Below the pieces are notes generated by a model. The model worked only from the letters and a program-made list of their open reading frames with translations, had not been told where the DNA came from and ran no database searches. From positions 868,001 through 932,000 of the forward strand of contig CAWIVH010000018.1 of the NCBI GenBank assembly GCA_963839475.1: a stretch of 64,000 bases of DNA, written 5' to 3'. Of the stretch, positions 27,347 to 38,100 are shown in pieces; positions within the stretch are counted from its first letter, which is position 1, and the number at the start of each line of letters is the position of its first letter. This DNA is from CAWIVH01 sp963839475 (GTDB lineage Bacteria > Acidobacteriota > UBA6911). A program made the position numbers and the translations under genes.

Positions 27347-28116
27347 ACATCCTCGACATCCTCAATCAGCAGTTCAGCGCCCACATAGCTCTTCATGAAA
27401 AGCGCTCTGGCGTCCAACAACTTTTTGCGCCGCTGTTCCATGAGGACGGGGATATGATGGATATCTTTCTCGACGTACCTCGTGATTTCCAGGTAAATGG
27501 AGCGAAGACGATCCGCATAAGTGATCATGGAATGACGATCATGCGGACTTCTTATTCCTTCGAGATCGATACACCCAACAAGGAACGCATTTTCCATCGG
27601 ATTCTGGCGGAGAACTGCGTGCAGGAAGAAAACGGCGCCTTATTCCTGGATGCTCCAATTGAGTCGCTATATTCAGCTATTCTCCAGTTCGCCCAGGCGG
27701 TTTCCAAAGTCTCAAACATGCGCCTGTTCAAGAGAGAAGTGCTTATAAGCCTTTTCGAGGAGATGTTGGCCGATTTTATAACGGAAAACCTGTCTCGCTA
27801 TGGTCCGCGATCGACAGTCTACCCCATTCCTGAACGGGATGATCTTGAGGTGGATTGGGAATTCAAGCCTAACGGTGTACCCCTGTATCTGTTTAGTGTA
27901 AAAGACGCCGCAAAGGCCCGGCTAACAACCATAAGTTGCCTGGAATTCCAGAAAGCGCAGTTGCGGTATAAAAGCATCGTGGTTCACGAGGACTTCAATA
28001 AGTTGGGCCGGAAGGACGTAACCCGCCTTACCAGCGCCTGCGACAAGCAGTTCACAAACCTCGACGATTTCAAGCAGAACGCGATGCAGTATTTAGAACG
28101 TGAGATTCATGCCTGA
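27343..28116 (+). CDS. DUF1828/DUF1829-like protein
   Basis: 257 residues. The N-terminal half (HEDGDMMDIFLDVPRD, TIRISDHGMTIMRTSYSF) fits DUF1828. The C-terminal half (VDWEFKPNGVPLYLFSVKDA) fits the DUF1829-type nuclease-like extension, in which acidic residues followed by an F-x-V-K could form a degenerate PD-(D/E)XK core. It is coupled to the upstream gene by an ATGA overlap. Such pairs occur in defence and mobile regions; the activity is not established. It converges with the BREX operon, whose last gene ends at 28224. Confidence 0.6.
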   Translation: MNILDILNQQFSAHIALHEKRSGVQQLFAPLFHEDGDMMDIFLDVPRDFQVNGAKTIRISDHGMTIMRTSYSFEIDTPNKERIFHRILAENCVQEENGALFLDAPIESLYSAILQFAQAVSKVSNMRLFKREVLISLFEEMLADFITENLSRYGPRSTVYPIPERDDLEVDWEFKPNGVPLYLFSVKDAAKARLTTISCLEFQKAQLRYKSIVVHEDFNKLGRKDVTRLTSACDKQFTNLDDFKQNAMQYLEREIHA

Positions 28117-28223
28117 TGGATTAAGCCAAGGCTCGGTGTGATACCGCTGCCGGCCTGTAGCGCCGACAATCCCTGCAACAGGCAGGTAACGGGCATCAAT
28201 AGACGCCACCTCTTGTTAACCGA

Positions 28224-29690
28224 TCAGACGACAGGCCACTCATTTCCGCTGGGCCGTTGCTCTCGAGGTGGCTTTTGCAGGATGTTATAAAGCTTACATC
28301 GTTCCTCAAGCTTCTTTTCAAGTTCCGGCGTCCACGTAACTTTTTCCAGCATAACAAGGTCTTCTGACGATCCCGTTGGACCTTCACGGGAGGGCGGTGG
28401 CTCGACTCCAATTCCGATGATGCGCTCGAGATAAGGATATTGTTTCATTATGGCGTACGCGTATGCCTCTAACATGTTCCGTCGACCAAGGCGATATCGC
28501 TGATAGCCCTCCTCGGAGTTTCGGAAATGGAGATGATAGGGGCACCTCAATGTCATAAAGAAATAGCCGGCGTCACGTTGCGGAGACATCTCAGGTGCGA
28601 CCAATATTCTCACAAAACGATCAGTCTGTCGCCCTTGTTCCATGGCTTCGAGAATCGCAGTGCCGAGAACTCTCCTCCGGAATCTGCTTTCAAGCGCCAT
28701 ATGTCTCACCGCCACTTCATATGTCGATAGCTCAAACTGACGGCCTTCTGGCACAATCGTTGTGCCATCCATCATCGGCGTGGTAAAAGCTTCAACCAAG
28801 CGATCCCATACGTAAGAGACTTTGTCAGCTTGTTGTTTAGCGTCATATTGCCGGTTGTTGATCAGATTTCCGAATGTGCCTGCGATTGTCACATGGTCCC
28901 CCGCCGACCAGGACCTACCATTTGGGTGGGGAAAACCGTGTTCATCCCCATCCATGTGAGTCATAAAATACGCAATAAGATCTTCTTCGCCCTCTGCTTG
29001 CAGTAATCTGCCAGATCGGACGAACAAGGCCTTCTTTGATAGGTACTGCGCGAGATCCGTGACCGTATCGAGCTTTTTCATGGCAATGTCGAGTGTAACC
29101 TCGTTCACAACGTGAACGTACGATCCCCGGGTGTCCACATCGCCGACGGTAAATGGCAAATATTCAGCTGCACCGGGATTAATATGGTCTTCGTCTCGTA
29201 GCGCAGGTCTGATCAATAGCGTCCCGAGTCCCCCTCCAAAGTACTCCTGGCACGGCGTCACCGCGCCATTGGCGACGACGATACCATGGAGTTCCATATC
29301 CTCAGGTTGCGGCAACTGCAACGGCAGTCGGCAGGTACATTCTGGATCTGAAAAAATCCTGTCAGGGAACTGTTGGATCCATCGTTCTGCGCCCCTAATC
29401 TGGTCAACTGATTTCTTGATCGCACGTTTGAACCAACGATGCCAGGCAACATGCAAATCCCCATCAGGCCAGCCTACATGCTTGTCGCTAAAAACAAAGA
29501 TGTTACGGCCGCATACGACCAAAAGGTCACATAGCTCTTTACCAACACCCCGGCCGTTTTGTTTTTTGTCAATGAAAACATTTGGATAGGACCATAGATT
29601 AAGAAAGGTCTTTTCGGCTAAATGAGCCAAGTACCTCTCGGAAGGTGTTACCCCAGAACCTTTGATGACGCCGCTCAATGTGTCACCCAT
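28224..29690 (-). CDS. Predicted PD-(D/E)XK-like nuclease, last gene of the BREX operon
   Basis: 488 residues with no named family recognised. The N-terminal region contains E-L-C-D-L-L-V-V, then IFVFSDKHVGW (residues about 52-75), which matches the E...D...(D/E)-x-K pattern of restriction-type nucleases. The rest is mixed alpha/beta. Its start lies one base beyond the stop of the HNH gene, and all upstream genes overlap, so it should be transcribed with BREX. It could be an add-on effector or an island-specific restriction component. The nuclease call is inference from the motif. Confidence 0.55.
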   Translation of the reverse strand: MGDTLSGVIKGSGVTPSERYLAHLAEKTFLNLWSYPNVFIDKKQNGRGVGKELCDLLVVCGRNIFVFSDKHVGWPDGDLHVAWHRWFKRAIKKSVDQIRGAERWIQQFPDRIFSDPECTCRLPLQLPQPEDMELHGIVVANGAVTPCQEYFGGGLGTLLIRPALRDEDHINPGAAEYLPFTVGDVDTRGSYVHVVNEVTLDIAMKKLDTVTDLAQYLSKKALFVRSGRLLQAEGEEDLIAYFMTHMDGDEHGFPHPNGRSWSAGDHVTIAGTFGNLINNRQYDAKQQADKVSYVWDRLVEAFTTPMMDGTTIVPEGRQFELSTYEVAVRHMALESRFRRRVLGTAILEAMEQGRQTDRFVRILVAPEMSPQRDAGYFFMTLRCPYHLHFRNSEEGYQRYRLGRRNMLEAYAYAIMKQYPYLERIIGIGVEPPPSREGPTGSSEDLVMLEKVTWTPELEKKLEERCKLYNILQKPPREQRPSGNEWPVV

Positions 29691-29691
29691 T

Positions 29692-30774
29692 TCAACTGAG
29701 GGGCACCGGAATTACATAGTTGGCCGGATTCAGGTCTTCCATGATGCCCTCCGGTTCAGAAATCACGAATTGGTGTGCTCTTCTCTCCACGCGACCCACA
29801 ATGCGGTCGGGACTGCGGCCGATCATTACTTTGTACGGGTAAGGGAGACATCTCGGACCTGCAAAAAATTGGGCGTAGCCGATAATTCCACTATAGGAGC
29901 GCTCAACTGCAAGGATGTGCATCCAGGTCGACGGCCTCATTCGCTGAAAATTTGAAAACACCTGATGGTGCAATTCTGTAACGATTACTCGAGCCTGGCG
30001 TAAGTCCTGGCCTTGCCAAATGAATTCTTTGATGGGTGCAAACTCAGTTTCGTTACCAGTGAGGTCTGGAAACATCGCAAGAGCATAATGAAAGACGACC
30101 TTGGCAATGGCACGAAAATAGGGCGTACTCACGGTGACCGTCGTCGCAATTTCTATGCTGGTTCCTTGTGGAATATTTGTCGTAATCCACTCGGCTTTGC
30201 CGCCATAGTTGAGGGCTTTAAGGAGTTCTTCGATTGCGGGTATTTCCTCTAGTGTCGCAAATACCTCAATGGGCTTTGCGTTTGGTATTCCTTCCTTTTT
30301 CAGATAATCTGCAAGCGCAACCGGATCTTTTAGCATGCGATCCAAAACGGGAATAGCTCGGCGGCCGATGATGGGGTGTTCAAAAACAATCTGCCGAAGT
30401 GGATAAACGTCCTGAGTCCCCCAGCCGGTTTCCCAAAGGATGTCGTAATCGCGACCAGGATATCGACCTACTGAGTAGATCGGAGGAGCGCCGCCTGACC
30501 CTCTGTAATATGGGGAAGGTGGAAGATTTCCCTCGCGACTGGTTATGCCACAGATTTGTCGGAAGAGGGCAATGGGACCAGCACGCAGGAACTGCTCCTC
30601 CGCGGTTCTACCGATATGGCTGTTACATTTATCACAAAGCTTATCGCGGAGGGGTTCGCAACCACTGAATTTGCCCAATGCCGCTGGCAAATAATGCTCA
30701 GGTGACATCCTCTCCCCATGCGGGCCGGGATAAATGCACGCAGAAGTTGGTACCACAACTATTCCGTCAGACAT
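29692..30774 (-). CDS. HNH-endonuclease-like protein in BREX operon
   Basis: 360 residues. The N-terminal HNH-type module is visible: HYLPAALG supplies the His region, and LCDKCNSHIGRTAEEQF supplies the Cys-x2-Cys/Asn-His finger that positions the metal (residues about 27-62). The large C-terminal part is unknown. It overlaps the end of brxL by 16 bases and is followed after one base by the 488-residue gene. It is therefore an extra member of a BREX operon that normally ends with brxL; it may cleave DNA or RNA of invading phage. Confidence 0.65.
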   Translation of the reverse strand: MSDGIVVVPTSACIYPGPHGERMSPEHYLPAALGKFSGCEPLRDKLCDKCNSHIGRTAEEQFLRAGPIALFRQICGITSREGNLPPSPYYRGSGGAPPIYSVGRYPGRDYDILWETGWGTQDVYPLRQIVFEHPIIGRRAIPVLDRMLKDPVALADYLKKEGIPNAKPIEVFATLEEIPAIEELLKALNYGGKAEWITTNIPQGTSIEIATTVTVSTPYFRAIAKVVFHYALAMFPDLTGNETEFAPIKEFIWQGQDLRQARVIVTELHHQVFSNFQRMRPSTWMHILAVERSYSGIIGYAQFFAGPRCLPYPYKVMIGRSPDRIVGRVERRAHQFVISEPEGIMEDLNPANYVIPVPLS

Positions 30775-32813
30775 TTTAGAAAGGCATCCCGCGAATCTGC
30801 ATAGAACTCAATACTTATCTTCGTAGCAAGCTCGTCTGGTAGTTCAAAAAGCTGGCGGCGGGAGGCGATTGGCATGAGAAGCGTGATGGCCCCTTTTTCA
30901 ACGGCCAGTTCGGCGACTGCCACTGGGTTGGGAATCATTTCTATGGATCCGCCGAGGTTGAGGGCACCCACGATGATAAGTCCGCCTTTCACACTCCGCT
31001 CGATCAAAGAACTGCACAGGGAGACAAGCATTGCCAGCCCGAGGCCATGACCACTGGTGTCGGCATCCATTGCTCGGAGCTGGACTGAAAATTCATGGGC
31101 ACGTGGGTCCCGGTCGCCAACTAGCTCTTTCGCACGAGTATAGAGGTTTTGTTCTCCATAGCGGACGCTCTCCCGAAATGACGGAGGGACAGGTACGTTG
31201 AGGATTTTCACGCCACTTCCGAGGCCCATGTTTGCCTCGATGCGATAAAGTGCTGGCGCAGCGCCTTGGCCACCGGGGCTAATTGTCCAGACCTGGCCGG
31301 GCGGCAAAGGATCACTGTCAATCCTTTCATCGCTATGCAGCTCCGGGGTGGAAACAAATTGCTCCACCCCTTCAACGCCCAGGTGGTAGCTGAAGTGCGT
31401 ATTCCGGAATTCCGTACGAAGGACGCGCTTTTGCTGCTCCTTGACACGACGGCGGCACTCTAACGCCAGACGAACCACGGTCTCAAGCTCAGTTTCCGGG
31501 ATGGACATTGTTGGATCAGGGTAGAGCAGCTTGATCAGGCCGCTGATGCTTTTGTTTACCGCTTCGATATCCCGGCCGCTCAATGCTCCGCCCCAGTTCA
31601 CCCGGCTTTGGATGCTCGAAAGGCGGGAACCCATTCGAAGTTTGTTCCAGCACTCGGCCAGGAAGTCGCTGACAAGACCGAAATGCGATGTGAGGTGCTC
31701 GCGGGAGCTGACCTTCGGGAATTCCCAGCCGGGTACGTAGCTGTGAAGGCGATCCATGAACGCCGTGTCGTTGCGCATCTCCGGCGGCAGCGGGCTTAGC
31801 AGGTGCCCGATGCGTTGTTGTTGATCCACGTCCACTTCGAAGTTGCCGACCATTACAAGGCTGCCGAAGGCCCGAATACTCTCCTTGCCGCGGGAAAACT
31901 CGCCGGCCGCCATGTAGCCCTTCATGATGTTTACGCCATCTTTCTGGTCGAAGGAGATGCCGGCGACTTCATCAAAACAGACGACATCGTAATGACACAC
32001 CAGCCCCCGCTGTCCATTGGCGTTGTTGACGAACATTTTCGCAACGGTAGCTTTGCCGCCTGATACCAGATGCGAATAGGGTGATATCTGTTGAAATAGA
32101 TGACTCTTTCCAGTTCCGCGCGGCCCGAGTTCCACCATGTTGTAGTTGCGTTCAACGAAGGGCACCATGCGAGCGACAGTCACCCATTTGGAGCGATCGG
32201 ACAGCGCGGACGGTTCGAGGCCGATTGAACGGATCAGGAAGTCGACCCAATCTTGTAACGTAAACTGCCGCCGGCCTTTTTCCAGTGTCTCAAGGACGTC
32301 CGGCTTCGAGAGCTGAATCGGACGCAGGCTCTCGATGGCGAAAGGACGCCCGTTCTGCTCTTGCGCTATGGCTGCGTCGTAGGTCAGTGTAACTTCCGCA
32401 TAGAATCCATCCGTGAGCATCCGCTCGTTATCGTGTACCAGCTTGTCCTCAATCCGGACGTCACGGATGCCAAGGCTCGGCAACTCTGCCAGGAAACAAT
32501 CATTTTTGGCGTCCAGCCGGGCCTTCAACAGGTCAATCAGCTTGACCGCTCCCTTCTCCCGTGCCCGAGCCTTGAAGAGTTCTTCCTCACCGGTACGAAC
32601 GGTACGATCCTTTAGCTGTCGCTCCACGATCTGGAGGCCTTCTTCGATCTCCCGGTCATCTGTGGTCGCGCAATAGCGGCCAAGGAGGAATTCCACCACA
32701 TAGGTGGGTACCGGATATTGCTTACTGTACTTGCGCACGAGGTCTTTCCGCACGAGGTAACCCTCAAATGCAGAAGCTCCAAGCCGATCGAGATTGTCCA
32801 TGGCAAGCGTCAT
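30759..32813 (-). CDS. brxL: BREX protein BrxL (Lon-like AAA+ protease domain protein)
   Basis: 684 residues. An AAA+ domain has Walker A GPRGTGKS and Walker B VVCFDE in the middle of the protein. The C-terminal Lon-protease-like domain shows TSGHGLGLAM around the candidate catalytic Ser, ALNLGGSIEMIPNPVAVAELA, and a later KGA. BrxL is the final core gene of type I BREX; homologues form DNA-bound hexameric rings. The start overlaps the pglZ stop by 4 bases (ATGA). Confidence 0.92.
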   Translation of the reverse strand: MTLAMDNLDRLGASAFEGYLVRKDLVRKYSKQYPVPTYVVEFLLGRYCATTDDREIEEGLQIVERQLKDRTVRTGEEELFKARAREKGAVKLIDLLKARLDAKNDCFLAELPSLGIRDVRIEDKLVHDNERMLTDGFYAEVTLTYDAAIAQEQNGRPFAIESLRPIQLSKPDVLETLEKGRRQFTLQDWVDFLIRSIGLEPSALSDRSKWVTVARMVPFVERNYNMVELGPRGTGKSHLFQQISPYSHLVSGGKATVAKMFVNNANGQRGLVCHYDVVCFDEVAGISFDQKDGVNIMKGYMAAGEFSRGKESIRAFGSLVMVGNFEVDVDQQQRIGHLLSPLPPEMRNDTAFMDRLHSYVPGWEFPKVSSREHLTSHFGLVSDFLAECWNKLRMGSRLSSIQSRVNWGGALSGRDIEAVNKSISGLIKLLYPDPTMSIPETELETVVRLALECRRRVKEQQKRVLRTEFRNTHFSYHLGVEGVEQFVSTPELHSDERIDSDPLPPGQVWTISPGGQGAAPALYRIEANMGLGSGVKILNVPVPPSFRESVRYGEQNLYTRAKELVGDRDPRAHEFSVQLRAMDADTSGHGLGLAMLVSLCSSLIERSVKGGLIIVGALNLGGSIEMIPNPVAVAELAVEKGAITLLMPIASRRQLFELPDELATKISIEFYADSRDAFLKCLTE

Positions 32814-35161
32814 GATTCACCGCCTATGATAGTTGCTTGTTTGCACAAGACCGTATTTGACGCGTCGCAGACCACGAGGCAGGCGCTGGTTCCGGCCAGG
32901 CCTTCATCCTCGACAAGCAGACCGACCCGTCCTTCCTGGTCGAAGTTCTTTGGAGCGCACAAATTAGTGGACTTGTCGTTTGGTTTAGTTCGAAGGACAG
33001 CTGATATATTGGGCGCCGGGGGTTTCACGGTTACACGGCATCGAAGTCCCAGCCATTGCACATTCTCAATTGTCACCTGCAACTTCTTTCCGCCGGCAGG
33101 GCTGGAGAAAGTAAGGTCCGGAACCACGCATTCCTGCACGCTCATGCCGCCATGCGCGTATTCGGAGCCGGCAATGAAGCAATAGGCGCCTGGGGCGAAG
33201 GCGACAGTTTGCGTGCGATCCCAGAACCACCCGGCCTTGGGGACATCAGCAGCGGCACCTTCCTTAATAACGGCGCATCGGGACCAGCGGCATTCCGCGA
33301 GGTACTTGGGAAGCGGAGTCGACGGTAGTCCACCCGGTACAAGCAGCCATCCATGGTCCGTGACAACCCGAACAGTGCTCCAGCCGGCGTCGAGCAGGTG
33401 AACGATCCGATCAAGTAGCAAATCAAGCTGCTCATCGACGTGCGATGCCAGCTTTGCCTGGAGTTTGTGGCCGAGCGCATCGAACTCGCCGAATTCGGAC
33501 CAGGCCCGCGTGTTCTCACCTGAAGGATGGCCGGCATCCAATCCATGCAGAACTTGGTATCCCTCTCTGGCCAGGGTCTCATGCAATCGATTCGTCGTAG
33601 CAGGTTTCTGCGAATCTGCTATGACAGGAACGAAGTCATCTCCGGCCTGGGCACCCCGGATGGACTTCGCAACTGGGGCCACCGCTGGTTTCGCCGTCGC
33701 TGTGACGGAAGGCAGGGCAGTCCATCGGTATCCCTCGCTGATTGTGAGATGCCGAACGTGCGTCCGAGCTACAAGCCGCTGGGCGATGTCGTAGCGGAGG
33801 CCATCGACAAACAGGATGCACCCCTTCGGTTCAGCACTGATTATCCGATCCTCAATAGAGCGCGAGTCTGGCAGCGGTTGCTTTTCGACAACGGCTTGGA
33901 AACTGCGTGCGGAATTATCTAGCCACGGAAGGTAGATCGTCCGAATGGCCTCTCTTATCGCTTCATGGTCTTCGACTGACCTTACGGTCTCCAGGGATCG
34001 CAGGACGCAGTCGTCGGCTCGAAATGCGGCTTTTGAGTACGCGTCAGCCATGGCATCGGGAGTGCTGCCGGCCATCGCTGTCATAGTGTTTTCGGCAAGC
34101 ATTTTCAAATGCTCGAGAGCCTTTGCCACAGGACTGAGTCCCATTCGGGCCCATACCCACTGCCGACGGATGCCGTGCATCTCGTCAAGCTTCTTCAACG
34201 TCTCCCGGGCATCCGCCGGCTTCAAGTGCTTAAGGGCACGAAGTGCTGCACGCAAGCTTGTCTCGTCCTTCTCGTTCTCGTCCGGCCAGGGTTCGCGGTC
34301 AAAGAGCAGTGTCGATGGTTTCGCGCGCCGCAAGATCCCAGGTAGTCCGGGATACAACGTTGGAGATTCGGCAAAACGTTGCCACACCTTTGCCCATGGC
34401 CCATGCCTGGACCCTAGTTTTTCAGCAGCAACGATTTCTCCATCCGACTCGGGGTCAAAGGCATATTCCTCGCGACACCGCGATCTAAAAGCAGCCCACC
34501 GCGCTGCCTCCCATTCTTCTTTGCATCCGGCTGGATCGCTTATCCAGGAGAGCAGATCGCGGACGGTATCACCCACCATTAACTTGTCAAAGTCCTCTGC
34601 CTCCAGCTTATGTCCTCGAAGCAAGGCGATGGGCGTCGTGGCCAACGGCTCCAATGCGCCCAGCATCGCCCGGCGCGTCTTGTGATCACGAGAAACGTCC
34701 AGGCCGAGCCCACCATTCTCAGAGACCAGAAATGCGTCAACTGTCCAGTCCTTGCCGTTGGCTTGCGTCCATGCCGAGCCCCGATACTGCAATTCCACCA
34801 GAGGCTGGAGTTCCTCAACACATTCTTCTGGCGAGCGCAGCACTTGCCGGCTTACTCTTGGAAGATAGATAATGGGTACTGCCTTCTCCGGCAGTTTTTT
34901 GTCCGGGAGGGTGCCCTCAATTACGCAGCGCATCCAGATCGCCGGCCCCGTTTTCTGGGCGGGATCATAATCCCCGAGTGTGAGAAGCTGCGGCATAAGC
35001 TCTTTCAATTTCGGCAGGATCGGCAACCACTCTCCCTCGGCATCCGCCCACAAAACTGCAGCAGGCGCGACGGAATCACCCGAGTTGTAGCCTGCGGCGT
35101 TGACGAGCGACTGTTTGAGCGCTTCCAGAAGTGTTGAGGGTAACTCGGTTGTCGGTGTCAT
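32810..35161 (-). CDS. pglZ: BREX alkaline-phosphatase-superfamily protein PglZ
   Basis: 783 residues. The PglZ domain, a metal-dependent alkaline phosphatase-like fold, shows the metal/nucleophile motif CILFVDGLRYD in the middle and VVTDHGWLLVPGG further on. It is essential in known BREX systems, where it works with the methyltransferase PglX to modify self DNA and block phage replication. The start overlaps the pglX stop by 4 bases. Confidence 0.93.
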   Translation of the reverse strand: MTPTTELPSTLLEALKQSLVNAAGYNSGDSVAPAAVLWADAEGEWLPILPKLKELMPQLLTLGDYDPAQKTGPAIWMRCVIEGTLPDKKLPEKAVPIIYLPRVSRQVLRSPEECVEELQPLVELQYRGSAWTQANGKDWTVDAFLVSENGGLGLDVSRDHKTRRAMLGALEPLATTPIALLRGHKLEAEDFDKLMVGDTVRDLLSWISDPAGCKEEWEAARWAAFRSRCREEYAFDPESDGEIVAAEKLGSRHGPWAKVWQRFAESPTLYPGLPGILRRAKPSTLLFDREPWPDENEKDETSLRAALRALKHLKPADARETLKKLDEMHGIRRQWVWARMGLSPVAKALEHLKMLAENTMTAMAGSTPDAMADAYSKAAFRADDCVLRSLETVRSVEDHEAIREAIRTIYLPWLDNSARSFQAVVEKQPLPDSRSIEDRIISAEPKGCILFVDGLRYDIAQRLVARTHVRHLTISEGYRWTALPSVTATAKPAVAPVAKSIRGAQAGDDFVPVIADSQKPATTNRLHETLAREGYQVLHGLDAGHPSGENTRAWSEFGEFDALGHKLQAKLASHVDEQLDLLLDRIVHLLDAGWSTVRVVTDHGWLLVPGGLPSTPLPKYLAECRWSRCAVIKEGAAADVPKAGWFWDRTQTVAFAPGAYCFIAGSEYAHGGMSVQECVVPDLTFSSPAGGKKLQVTIENVQWLGLRCRVTVKPPAPNISAVLRTKPNDKSTNLCAPKNFDQEGRVGLLVEDEGLAGTSACLVVCDASNTVLCKQATIIGGES

Positions 35162-38100
35162 TTCTTCTCCCGAGCTTTCCGTTTTTCTTCATTACTCAGA
35201 TGGACGTCATTAATGCGATCGCCGATAAACTCGTTCCCATTCCAAAACCAAGAATAGTCAGCCTTTGGACGCTGTGTTTCTTCTCCCCGGTCCTTTTCCC
35301 ATTTGATGTTTGGTTTGAACCGCAGGATGCCGGCACCCCTTTTGCCGCCTGGAAGATCCGATACCATGAACGGTCGGATATTCATTCGCACGCCATCATT
35401 GATATCAGGTTCCCAGCCGATTGCCTGCTGGGCTAATGATTTCCAACGCACAAAGATGTCGTACGGCGGCTCCCCTTCGAGAATTGCCTCCAACCGCTTC
35501 TTCAGCTCAAGGGCAGCAGCGAGCCGATCTTCCGCGCCTTCCGTTCCGCGCTTTACCCCGTCTTTCTGCCGCAGGATCCAGTCGTTGAGGTAGCTGTGAG
35601 TAAGGCTCTCCAAAGTCCGCCTTCCTCTTCCATTAGCCTCAGCCAGCTTGTGGTAATTTATAAGCACATGAAATCCGTCTCGTTTGCGCCCATCCCAGAT
35701 GTGCCAAATGAACGGCCGTTGATGAAAAATCTCACAGTGCTGCGCGAAGAAGTCGTTCCGCAGCCATTCATCGAGATCGGAGCATTCGGACCCGGCGGCA
35801 CGGAGCAACTCAGTTTCGGTTGTATGCTTCCAGTCTTTGCCATAGGCAGCCGCCAGCATCATGCGCAGTCGATCTGCCGCTGGTTCTTCGCCCCGTACTG
35901 ATGGGATGCATACAATGCCGTTTTCATCTTCTAGCTTCTCCAGCCCATCCGGATCAAGCGAAGGGCAATCCAGAAAACTCGAGCCTGACTGTCTCGGCCA
36001 CTTGTAACCCAGCAAGCGCGCCGCGGCGACATGCATCGGATGTTCTGATGCTCTTGCATGCCCGTCAAACAGCCATTGAGTTAAATCATCTGAGTGTGGC
36101 CTCGGCAGGCCGTTAGGATAGTTTTCCGCTGCCACTTTCTGCCAATATGTGGTTTGGAAGGGGATCTTGACCAACGTATTGGGCGTAACCTTTATCGATT
36201 GGTCGATTTCGCGGACAGATTCGAGAAATTCCTCAGAACTACAGAAGGCCCAGATCGCAGGCGTCATATTTCGTGTCTGCGGAAGAATCACGGCGCAGCT
36301 TTGGTCATATAGATCCCCTGAATACAGCGTCACCGGCAATTCCCCCATTTGGCTCACCACAATGCCAGGCTTTCCCCACGCTTGGTTTCCCCTTTGATCC
36401 GAATCATGGAGCTTTGTTCGCCGAATGTAGGCATCTTCGCGGAGGTGACCCTCCTCACGATCATAAAAAATTATGAGTTCTCGTCCTCCAAACAGTGTGG
36501 TCTGTTCAACTGTACCTTGCTCGAAATGCCAAAATTCGCCGAATGCAGACACCTCCCAAAACTTTCGCTGAAATTTCGGCGAGTCTCCGTTTTGGATGCC
36601 TGCCAGACAAGTTGCGTACTGCAATAAGAGTTCACCACTTTCGTTGGCGCCGAAGGTAAGGCGTGCATCGGGGCTCTCGAGAAGACTTTTCTGATCTGCC
36701 AAAATCGGAGTAACCTCAAGAAGCACCTTCGCCTTTGCGGAAGGTGTCTGCTCGCCAGTCGCATCGATAGTGGCCAAGGAGTGGCAGTGTTCAGGGGTTG
36801 TTGCAGATAGCGCGATTAGCATTACGCTAACCACCTCCCCGCTAATTGTCTCGAAAGCACCGGGCCCAAGTGCTCCCAACAAGTGGAGCTTTCTGGTGTT
36901 AAGGAGATGGACTCTGAGGTTTTTATATGAACCTAAGAACCTCCAATGCTGAGGTGTTACCAACGCAATCGTCCCAAAGGGGGCACAATGTTCGAGAAGC
37001 CGTTCGACGAAAACGGTTGCAATATCAGCTTTGGACTTAGGGTAGAACGTTTCGCAATAGGCCTTTAGATGCTCAGCCTGCTTGCGACTCTTGAGATAGG
37101 GCACGTTGGTAGTCACGAGCGTGAACTGGGTTGTAAGGATCTCAGCAGCTTTCGCTATGCCCTGTGCCTTTACGGCGAGTTCGTGAACTTCATCCGACTT
37201 CTCCCGCTCAATCACGGCATCCAGCAGCGGCCGCAATTCTCGCAACGATATGCCGAAGGTCACTGCTTTGTCACGACTCGGGCTAATCAGGCTTCCCAAG
37301 AACGGCGCCTTCTGAAATAGATCGTAAAGTGCTCCCATCTGAAAGCGATGATGGCTCTTACCTGGGGTGAGCTCAGTCCACTCCTCTCGTCTCGCCGTGA
37401 TGCCTGATCCGGAGCAAGCCAAGTGCATAATTGGCAACAAGCGGTACCCGATCCGCCGCCATGCCGCCAGCGCAAGGTTGAATGCAGCGATCTGTGTGCA
37501 GCGGGGGTCAATTTCCAAACCGAAGAGGTTTTCGCGAATCACCGCTTCGACTGCTGCCGCTTCGCTCAACTTTTCATTGGACATACGTATCGCAACAAGT
37601 CGCTCGAACATGGCCACGATGAAATGGCCGCTGCCCATGCAAGGGTCGAGGCACTTCAGTTCTTTCGCAGCCTTCGGCCAGCCTTCAAATGCTCCTGCCG
37701 CTGGCAGCCAATTCCCGTCCTTACCCTTGACGAATCGCAGATAGGCCCATGGAGCCCCCCTCAATGCAATGGCCTGCCGGAGTTCCATCTCAGTATTTGC
37801 CGACCCAGCTAACATCGGGTTTGCCAGCAGTAGCTTGCCAGCCCACCATGCGCCAAGCGTGTTGTCGAGCAAGAAGTCAACCATGTAATCTTCGGTGAAC
37901 AACTGCGTCACAGCGGGTAGTTCATCCGCCCCGATCTTCTTGCCGGACGCATTGACCTCATCCTTCCGCTTCGTCTGCCAGAACTGATAGCACCAGCCGA
38001 GGCTATCGCTGGCCGCAAACACATTGGCCGGCAGGCTGTCCAGCAGAAGCTCCAGTTTGAGCTGATCCTCGCGCGCCAAGCCCACTTTGAGCAAAGGATC

